A DNA stretch of 13,960 nt, from positions 1 to 13,960 of the forward strand of contig JAUWZM010000064.1 in assembly GCA_030615365.1 (NCBI GenBank), in the 5' to 3' direction. The position numbers and the translations under genes are program-made. Under the pieces are notes generated by a model. It did no database searches, had not been told where the DNA came from, and saw nothing but the letters and a program-made list of their open reading frames with translations. This stretch comes from Candidatus Aerophobota bacterium. Lineage in GTDB: Bacteria > Aerophobota > Aerophobia > Aerophobales > B3-G15. Below are positions 7,502 through 12,929 of the stretch, in pieces; the stretch's first letter is position 1; the number at the start of each line of letters is the position of its first letter.

Positions 7502-7526
7502 GGCTTGCCGGACTTCGACGCCTCGC
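7497..7526. repeat. Hairpin with a bulged G, right of the DUF1638 gene
   Basis: GCGGAGGC (7497-7504) pairs with GCCTCGC (7520-7526) with one extra G bulged out, around a 15-base loop. A bulged base in the stem is a feature of integron attC hairpins, but the outer arm that should pair with ATAACTTTGCAC is missing, so this could be half a site. It could also act as a weak terminator between the convergent DUF1638 and por transcripts. Confidence 0.35.
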
Positions 7527-7619
7527 ACCTTCACCCCTTAATAGTAGATTTGTATTAGCTGATCCTCTATAATCTGAGGGGAAAAGAAGAGAAAAGATTC
7601 TTCGACCCTGATACTGGGG

Positions 7620-8555
7620 TTACTCCTCCTCTTCTCCTGCCCCTATCATGAGTTCTTTTTCCTTTCTGTCTACTTCTCTTTGCAGCTCCTCCAATATCCC
7701 CTTATTCTCATCACGGAAAAGATGTTTAAATCTTCCCTGAGCTACCAAGAAATCTTTTAAGGGCTTTTTCTTCTTTCTTGGTTTATAAGTGATTCTGTAC
7801 TTGCCATTCTCAATTTCATATAAGGGCCAGAATCCTGTAAGAACAGCTAATTTGGCTATCTCAATGGTTTGATCAGCAGGATATCTCCATCCTCTGGGAC
7901 AGGGAGAGAGAATATTAATGAAAGAGGGGCCATTTGCATTTAAAGCCTTCTGGACTTTTTTCATTAGATCATTATAATGACCAGGAGAAGCCTGAGCAAC
8001 ATAGGGAATATTGTGAGCAGCAATAATTTTAGTTAAGTCTTTTCTGAACTCAGTTTTACCTTCGGGAATAGCTTTACCTGGCGGGGAGGTAGTAGTAAAA
8101 GCTCCTCGAGGGCTGGCACTGGAGCGTTGTATTCCCGTGTTCATATAAGCTTCGTTATCATAACAGATATAAAGAAACCTGTGCCCTCTTTCTAATGCCC
8201 CTGAGATAGCTTGAAGTCCAATATCATAGGTCCCCCCATCTCCCCCAAAGGCAATAAACCTTATTTCTCTGTCTATCTTTCCTTGTTTTTTTAAGGAACG
8301 ATAGGCACTCTCCACTCCACAAATAGTAGATGCTGCATTTTCAAAAGCGTTATGTATAAAAGGTACCTTCCAGGCAGTGTAAGGATAAATGGTAGTTGCT
8401 ACTTCTAAACATCCCGTAGGACAACAAACTACCACTGGGGTATCTGATGTCAAAAGAACCTGCCTTACAATAATAGGCGCCCCACACCCAGGACAAAGTC
8501 GGTGACCACTTGAAAGAAGATCTTCTTTTTTAGATAAATCTTTAAGAGATGGCAT
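7620..8555 (-). CDS. porB: Pyruvate:ferredoxin oxidoreductase, beta subunit
   Basis: Thiamine-diphosphate-binding subunit of cytoplasmic pyruvate:ferredoxin oxidoreductase, which converts pyruvate and CoA to acetyl-CoA and CO2 with reduction of ferredoxin. It has 311 residues, normal length. The N-terminal HRLCPGCGAPI (18-28) supplies C21 and C24, and C49 and C219 (SPCPRGW) complete the usual [4Fe-4S] set. The thiamine-diphosphate motif is FGGDGGTYDIG (103-113, GDG at 105-107) followed by YDNEAYMNTG (132-141). The C-terminal tail is rich in Lys and Glu. It is the last gene of porG-porD-porA-porB, 13 bases after porA, with an AGGAGA ribosome site in that gap. Downstream, only a weak short stem (ACCC / GGGT) is seen as a terminator candidate. 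The porA sequence favours pyruvate over branched 2-oxoacids. Confidence 0.93.
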   Translation of the reverse strand: MPSLKDLSKKEDLLSSGHRLCPGCGAPIIVRQVLLTSDTPVVVCCPTGCLEVATTIYPYTAWKVPFIHNAFENAASTICGVESAYRSLKKQGKIDREIRFIAFGGDGGTYDIGLQAISGALERGHRFLYICYDNEAYMNTGIQRSSASPRGAFTTTSPPGKAIPEGKTEFRKDLTKIIAAHNIPYVAQASPGHYNDLMKKVQKALNANGPSFINILSPCPRGWRYPADQTIEIAKLAVLTGFWPLYEIENGKYRITYKPRKKKKPLKDFLVAQGRFKHLFRDENKGILEELQREVDRKEKELMIGAGEEEE

Positions 8556-8568
8556 TTTTCTCTCCTGC

Positions 8569-9750
8569 TTATTCTCTTACTCCTAAATAATTGACTAAAT
8601 TCTTAACCTTCCCTGTTTCTTTCACCTGGACAAGATCCTTATAAACTTTCTTAATCTGCTCTATTTCAATATTTCTTCCTCCCAATCCATAAATATAGTT
8701 AACTACAGGAATTTTCCTTTCTTCATCAAACAGAGCTGACCTTATCTCTAAAAAAATTGGTCCTCCTACAGCTCCAAAGGAAGCAGAACGATCCATAACT
8801 GCCACTGCCCCAGCATTTTTTAAGCTCTCCTTGATTTTTTCTTGAGGGAAAGGTCTAAAGGTTCTTATCTTTAAAAGTTTTGCATTTATTCCTTCTTCTT
8901 TTAACTCCTCTATCGTTCCCTTCACTGTTCCTGCAGTAGATCCGACTGCTACTATCACTAAATCTGCATCCGGGGAACCAAACTCCTCTACTAAGTCATA
9001 ACTTCTTCCAGAGAGCTGAGCGTATTCCTGTCCTACTCTCTTAATTACCTCCAGGGCATTTTCCATAGCCTCTACTTGCTGACGCTTGTGTTCAAAATAA
9101 TAATCATAAAGATCGAGAGGACCGTAGGTTACAGGATTATCTATATTTAAGAGGGAATGTTTTTGGTTAAACTCCCCTATGAATTCTCTCACCTTTTCAT
9201 CTTCGAGAATCTCTACTCTTTCTGTTCCATGAGAGATAATAAACCCATCAAAGGTAACCATCACCGGCAGAAGGACACTGCCCTCCTCTGCAATGCGCAC
9301 AGCTTGAAAAAGATTATCATAAATTTCCTGACAGTTCTCACTGTAAAGTTGAATCCATCCCGAATCTCTTGCTCCCATAGAATCTGAGTGATCACAGTGA
9401 ATATTAATGGGACCGCTTAGGGCCCTATTTACCAAAACCATTATTATGGGCAATCTCAGAGAAGCTGCTATATAAACAATTTCCCACATTAAAGCTAAAC
9501 CATTAGCTGAGGTAGCCGTCATTGCTCTTGCCCCAGCCGCTGCAGCTCCTACACAAGCACTCATAGCTGAGTGCTCACTTTCCACTCTTATCATTTCTGT
9601 TTTTACAAGACCATCAGCTACAAATTGAGAAAACTTTTGCACTGTCTCTGTTTGAGGAGTAATAGGATAAGCTGCTAAGACATCCGGATTAATTTGTCGC
9701 ATAGCCTCGGCAGCAACCTCATCACCTGTCATAGCTACAATTTTTTCCAT
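8569..9750 (-). CDS. porA: Pyruvate:ferredoxin oxidoreductase, alpha subunit
   Basis: The 393-residue alpha subunit, full length, carrying the pyrimidine-binding half of the thiamine-diphosphate site plus the transketolase-C-like domain. Diagnostic blocks are AAYPITPQTE (26-35), VESEHSAMSACVGAAAAGAR (56-75), TATSANGLALMWE (78-90), and INIHCDHSDSMGARDSGW (115-132), which is typical of pyruvate-specific enzymes. The C-terminal part contains VIVAVGSTAGTVKGTIEELKEEG and RSASFGAVGGPIFLEIRSAL. Start ATG 9750 follows the porD stop after one base; its ribosome site AAGGAGG lies inside the end of porD, implying coupled translation. Pyruvate is the likely substrate, although paralogues using 2-oxoisovalerate share much of this pattern. 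As a radical, iron-sulfur enzyme it points to an anaerobic host. Confidence 0.93.
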   Translation of the reverse strand: MEKIVAMTGDEVAAEAMRQINPDVLAAYPITPQTETVQKFSQFVADGLVKTEMIRVESEHSAMSACVGAAAAGARAMTATSANGLALMWEIVYIAASLRLPIIMVLVNRALSGPINIHCDHSDSMGARDSGWIQLYSENCQEIYDNLFQAVRIAEEGSVLLPVMVTFDGFIISHGTERVEILEDEKVREFIGEFNQKHSLLNIDNPVTYGPLDLYDYYFEHKRQQVEAMENALEVIKRVGQEYAQLSGRSYDLVEEFGSPDADLVIVAVGSTAGTVKGTIEELKEEGINAKLLKIRTFRPFPQEKIKESLKNAGAVAVMDRSASFGAVGGPIFLEIRSALFDEERKIPVVNYIYGLGGRNIEIEQIKKVYKDLVQVKETGKVKNLVNYLGVRE

Positions 9751-9751
9751 T

Positions 9752-10060
9752 TTATTTTTCTCCTCCTTTTTCAGTCCTATACTTAGCCTCTCCTATCATC
9801 TTAATTGCCTCAAATGGACATTCAGTAGCACATATTCCACATCCCTTGCAATAATCGTATCTAAAACCTTTCATTTTTTCATCCACCACTATAATAGAAC
9901 TATCAGGACAATATATCCAACATATAAGGCAATGTTTACATTTTTTCTCATCCAGAAGTGGACGAAAGGTTCTCCAGCTACCTGTTAGGTATTCCTTAGC
10001 ATTTCCCGGCTCTAAAATAAGGCCTCCTAAGGGAATATCTTTCCAACCTTTTTCCTTCAT
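9752..10060 (-). CDS. porD: Pyruvate:ferredoxin oxidoreductase, delta (ferredoxin-like) subunit
   Basis: A 102-residue subunit with two classical [4Fe-4S] motifs: C41-x2-C44-x2-C47-x3-C51P and C71-x2-C74-x2-C77-x3-C81P. It passes electrons from the catalytic subunits to external ferredoxin. The first 35 residues (KDIPLGGLILEPGNAKEYLTGSWR) are the typical leader of PorD, where the GSWR block contacts the other subunits. Its ATG overlaps the porG stop in the sequence ATGA, which is tight translational coupling. Both clusters are complete, so the electron path looks functional. Confidence 0.93.
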   Translation of the reverse strand: MKEKGWKDIPLGGLILEPGNAKEYLTGSWRTFRPLLDEKKCKHCLICWIYCPDSSIIVVDEKMKGFRYDYCKGCGICATECPFEAIKMIGEAKYRTEKGGEK

Positions 10061-10629
10061 TCTGATTTTACCTCCTCATAAGCCTTCTTGATAGCTGAGA
10101 TGTTACTTTCCACTACCTTAGAGCTAAATTTCTTTTCAAATTTCTCTCTGGCACTGAAAAACAAAGTTTCTAGTTTTATAAGAGGATTTACTTTAACCAA
10201 AGCTCCCAGCATCGCCATGTTGGGAAGATTTCTTCCCAAAGCTTCCAGTGAAATGGAAGTAGCATCTATAGTAAAAACTTTTCCTCGATTAAACTTTAAT
10301 CTTTTTCTAATCTCTCCGGGAGAAGATTCGGTGTTTACTAAAAGAATTCCCTTATCTCCCAAACCCTCGGTAGCATTAGCCACTTCCAATAAAGTAGAAT
10401 CAAGCACCACTACAGCTTCAGGATTGACGACAGAGGAGTGAATTAAAATTGGACTCTCGCTAATTCTGGTGAAAGCTTTTATAGGAGCTCCCTCTCTTTC
10501 TGGACCATATTCAGGAAAACCCTGAATGTATTTTCCTTCCTTTAAAGCAGCTCCAGCCAAGAGTAAAGCCGCTGTCTTAGCTCCCTGGCCAGCTCTTCCG
10601 TGCCAGCGGATCTCTGCAATTTCTTTCAT
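10057..10629 (-). CDS. porG: Pyruvate:ferredoxin oxidoreductase, gamma subunit
   Basis: Gamma subunit (also called porC in Thermotoga), the CoA-interacting domain of the enzyme; 190 residues from the chosen start. The signature is IRWHGRAGQGAKTAALLLAGAA near the N-terminus, then GFPEYGPEREGAPIKAFTRIS, and the C-terminal GRNLPNMAMLGALVK. I place the start at ATG 10629, because GGGAGG sits seven bases upstream and the protein then begins MKEIAEIRW as in relatives. An in-frame GTG at 10650 would add seven residues that include the ribosome site itself. First gene of the operon; the subunit order gamma-delta-alpha-beta is the common four-gene order in thermophilic and anaerobic bacteria and archaea. 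A long leader separates it from the candidate promoter at 10846-10873. Confidence 0.92.
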   Translation of the reverse strand: MKEIAEIRWHGRAGQGAKTAALLLAGAALKEGKYIQGFPEYGPEREGAPIKAFTRISESPILIHSSVVNPEAVVVLDSTLLEVANATEGLGDKGILLVNTESSPGEIRKRLKFNRGKVFTIDATSISLEALGRNLPNMAMLGALVKVNPLIKLETLFFSAREKFEKKFSSKVVESNISAIKKAYEEVKSE

Positions 10630-10845
10630 TAAGAAACCTCCCTTTTTCACACCAATTTTTCGTATTTAGTCACCAGGATAATCTGTAATCTGGTAGCCCA
10701 TGGTCCCAAATTCTAAATAAGGAAATGGCTACAAAGCGTTGTAATTTTAATACCTCAAGATTATCCGATAATTCTTTTTCCCTGGCGATTTAAAATTCAC
10801 ATCGTCTTGGTGATTCAGTAGCCGGAGTGTTACTATATTCATACC

Positions 10846-10873
10846 ATTTTATTTAAGATTATTGGATTGTCAA
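10846..10873 (-). promoter_or_regulatory. Candidate sigma70 promoter for the por operon
   Basis: On the minus strand: TTGACA (10873-10868), a 16-base spacer and TAAAAT (10851-10846). A start near 10839 would leave an untranslated leader of about 210 bases before porG. The leader contains imperfect repeats of GATTATC-like sequence (about 10677-10702 and 10759-10775) but no riboswitch that I recognise. Confidence 0.6.
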
Positions 10874-11076
10874 ATCCCCATCTCCTGTCTGAAAAATGTA
10901 GTGAGGAGTAAAGCCGCCAGGCCCGGAGTCTGCAAGAACCAGAGATACCAAAACGCAACCTAAGGATTGTACTGCAATTTTAACTTTTAATTTATTTTTA
11001 ATTCAAGAAGATTCCCATTGCATATCGATCATGCCTTTATTCTCCAATCCACACATACTATCATAGAATCGAGCGG

Positions 11077-11104
11077 TTGACAAATTATGGCATAGAGATA
11101 AAAT
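11077..11104 (+). promoter_or_regulatory. Candidate sigma70 promoter for dnaN
   Basis: TTGACA (11077-11082), a 16-base spacer and TAAAAT (11099-11104), the same element pattern as the divergent por promoter. Transcription would start near 11111, immediately before the nested palindrome, which would then be transcribed as part of a leader of about 355 bases. Confidence 0.6.
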
Positions 11105-11114
11105 AAAAATAACT

Positions 11115-11394
11115 ATTTAGCCACGGATTCACACAGATAAATACAAATAGGTTCAAACACAAGAAATCACAGACATTATTCTTAAAGGTTCAATAACACC
11201 TCAGCCACTAAGTCACCAGGGCACAAAGAAGTAATATTAATTTATAATTTCGTTAATCTGCTAATGCGTGGAAGTGTAGATGCGTTTTATTTATCAACTC
11301 ATTCATGCATTCACGCATTTATCCTTGGTGTCTTCGTGTTTTGGTGGCGAAATTGTAACTAAAAAGAAATATCAGCGTCCATCTGTGGCTAAAT
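11115..11394. repeat. 280-bp nested palindromic element
   Basis: Three pairs of complementary arms are arranged concentrically. The outer ends ATTTAGCCAC (11115-11124) and GTGGCTAAAT (11385-11394) are perfect 10-base complements, with weaker pairing continuing inward. The middle arms are 11204-11230 (GCCACTAAGTCACC...) and 11323-11348 (...TTTTGGTGGC). The inner arms are AATGCGTG (11263-11270) and CACGCATT (11312-11319). The phrases resemble the degenerate intergenic 'CCACAGATG / CACCAAGACAC' repeats known from many bacterial and archaeal genomes. It could be a MITE-like remnant or a structured leader of dnaN. Confidence 0.55.
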
Positions 11395-11466
11395 AATTAC
11401 GACAAATTTAACAAGGTGGCTAAATTAGCAGAAAAAAACTAATCAAAGGAATTTTGAGGTAAAATT

Positions 11467-12576
11467 ATGAAGATAACTTGCAATAAGGAAGATATTTTAG
11501 AAGCATTAAGACCAGTTCAGAACGCTCTAACCAGCACTACCCTTCCCATTCTTTCCCATATCTTAATGTCAGCTAAGAAAAAATTAGTTGAATTAACAGC
11601 CACTAATCTGGAAACTACTATCCGTGCCAATTTTGCGTGTGAAATAGAAGAGGAAGGACAAATTTGCGTACCCGGTGAGAAAATATTTTCTATTGTTCGG
11701 GAGCTCCCACAGGGTGAGATCTATTTAGAAACCGAGGAAAACAGACTAACTTTAAAATGCAAAGAGGCTACGTTTAACCTTCTTGGTCTCAGCATCACCG
11801 AATTCCCCGAATTCCCTTCCATGGGAAAAGAGAGTTTCTCGCTTCCCCAGATTACTCTCAAAGATATGTTTCAAAAAACTATCTTTGCTGCCTCTACGGA
11901 TGAAACCAGGCAAAATCTAAATGGTATCCATTTAGAAGGAGAAACAGAGAAACTCAAGCTAACACTAATAGCTACAGATGGCCGAAGGCTGGCTCTCATC
12001 AAAATTCCCTACTCTATTAAATCTCCGTTGAAAGCTCTAATTCCTCTACAAGCTGTGCAGCAGCTTTTACGAATACTGGGAAGAGAAGGAGAAGTTGAAA
12101 TTGGATTAGGAGAGAATCAAATTTTCTTTCGGACTCCTCAGACCCTTTTAATTTCTCAATTAATCGACGCAAAGTTTCCTGACTATGAGAGAGTCTTCCC
12201 TGAGGGATACAATATAAGTATTCTGGTAGAAAGAGAAAAATTATTAGGGGCAATAAGGAGAGTTTCTCTGTTAAGCGAAGAGAAATCTCACCTCCTCAAA
12301 TTCAATTTAAAGGAAGAGAAGCTTCATATAAGCGCTGTTTCTGCTGAGGTAGGCAGTGCCTATGAAGAAATCCCAGTTAAAGTGGAAAGAAGAGGAGAAA
12401 TAGAAATTGGTTTCAATTCTGTTTACCTTACTGATTTTCTTAAAGCTATAGGGACAAATTTAGTTCGAGTGCGGTTAATCGATTGGCAGAACCCAGGAGT
12501 GCTGCATCCAGAAACAGGGGAGGATTATGCATATGTGGTCATGCCCATAAAGATAAGAGAGGAGGAGTTGGCATAA
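11467..12576 (+). CDS. dnaN: DNA polymerase III sliding clamp, beta subunit
   Basis: Ring-shaped processivity factor of the replicative DNA polymerase; 369 residues, the usual full length for three clamp domains of about 120 residues each. Family blocks are the N-terminal MKITCNKEDILEAL...LPILSHIL (1-33), LTATNLETTIRA (42-53), EFPEFP (about 112-117), the central LTLIATDGRRLALIK, FPDYERVFP, and the C-terminal YAYVVMPIKI. The C-terminal hydrophobic pocket region that binds polymerase and repair factors seems intact. The ATG at 11467 has GAGGT seven bases upstream. dnaA is not adjacent within the 4 kb upstream, and no recF or gyrB follows, because a transposable element begins about 105 bases after the stop. 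This is the best phylogenetic marker in the window. Confidence 0.95.
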   Translation: MKITCNKEDILEALRPVQNALTSTTLPILSHILMSAKKKLVELTATNLETTIRANFACEIEEEGQICVPGEKIFSIVRELPQGEIYLETEENRLTLKCKEATFNLLGLSITEFPEFPSMGKESFSLPQITLKDMFQKTIFAASTDETRQNLNGIHLEGETEKLKLTLIATDGRRLALIKIPYSIKSPLKALIPLQAVQQLLRILGREGEVEIGLGENQIFFRTPQTLLISQLIDAKFPDYERVFPEGYNISILVEREKLLGAIRRVSLLSEEKSHLLKFNLKEEKLHISAVSAEVGSAYEEIPVKVERRGEIEIGFNSVYLTDFLKAIGTNLVRVRLIDWQNPGVLHPETGEDYAYVVMPIKIREEELA

Positions 12577-12613
12577 AAAGTTGAGTTTGATTTTTGCATC
12601 GGAATTCGAAATT

Positions 12614-12655
12614 TTCTCACCTCTATCTGAGAATTTTCCATTTTTGTTCAATATT
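12614..12655 (+). terminator. Possible dnaN terminator
   Basis: TTCTCA (12614-12619) / TGAGAA (12628-12633) stem with an 8-base loop, extended by a few more A-T pairs after a mismatch, then a T-rich tract (TTTTCCATTTTTG). The stem is AT-rich and weak, so only a modest call. Confidence 0.35.
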
Positions 12656-12681
12656 TTTCCTTCCAAAATCAAAAGAGAATA

Positions 12682-12929
12682 CTAGTCAACTACCACCACC
12701 TAAAGGTGGTGGCTTGCAACACAGCAAGCCTGGTTGACTAGGGAGCATTAAAAAAATGCAACAGTTAAGAGAGAGAAATACATACACACCTACGGTTATT
12801 CCGCACGATCGTAGCAACTGTGGTCTGCTATTAAACAGTTCTGAGGGTAGGAGGAGTGTGGCAGACTTAAAAACCTCCCTTAACAACCCCGATGCGGCTC
12901 TAACTGCGAGAGGACACGCAGGGCAGAAC
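12682..12929 (+). ncRNA. Omega-RNA (HEARO RNA) scaffold of IscB
   Basis: Structured guide RNA partner of IscB, located directly 5' of the nuclease gene as the family requires. A three-way junction is plain: outer stem CTAGTCAAC (12682-12690) / GTTGACTAG (12733-12741), inner hairpin CCACCACC-TAAA-GGTGGTGG (12693-12712), and a second hairpin CTTGC-AACACA-GCAAG (12713-12728). Further stems: GCAT / ATGC (about 12745-12759), CTACG / CGTAG (12790-12814), and GTCTGC / GCAGAC (12823-12866). The short pairing ACAGTT / AACTGT (12761-12766 with 12816-12821) closes the middle part. The 3' end should lie just before the iscB start. In known systems the guide is the roughly 16 bases 5' of the scaffold, so here it would come from about 12666-12681. 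RNA ends are inferred, not observed. Confidence 0.75.

Larger units (their letters stand above)
6633..7535. other. Candidate single-gene cassette unit (direct and inverted repeats)
   Basis: Outside the inverted repeats, a 15-base direct repeat (CCTCG-A-CTTCACC, 13 of 15 identical) lies at 6633-6647 and again at 7521-7535. The order is direct repeat, hairpin, inverted repeat, gene, inverted repeat, hairpin, direct repeat. No transposase or integrase is in the window. An integron cassette, a small non-autonomous transposon, or chance repeats would each need outside evidence. Confidence 0.35.
10651..11466. other. Non-coding divergent region between porG and dnaN
   Basis: About 815 bases without a credible gene. 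It contains the por promoter (minus), a promoter toward dnaN (plus), and a 280-base nested palindromic element, each listed separately. The stretch 10874-11076 between the two promoters shows nothing that I can identify. I looked for clustered DnaA boxes (TTATCCACA-like), because dnaN often lies near oriC. I found only single imperfect matches inside the palindromic element, so I do not call an origin. Confidence 0.5.

Noticed and set aside
7620..10629. 2-oxoisovalerate (VOR) or 2-oxoglutarate oxidoreductase
   Set aside because: The alpha-subunit blocks, including the CDHSDSMGARDSGW stretch, and the gamma-delta-alpha-beta order fit pyruvate enzymes better, though substrate is not proven.
11115..11394. 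Replication origin next to dnaN
   Set aside because: Only isolated, imperfect DnaA-box-like strings (such as TGTGGCTAA) occur, and they belong to the palindromic arms; there is no cluster and no dnaA.
12682..12741. Rho-independent terminator of dnaN
   Set aside because: The hairpins are strong but form a three-way junction without a T-tract and belong to the omega-RNA scaffold.
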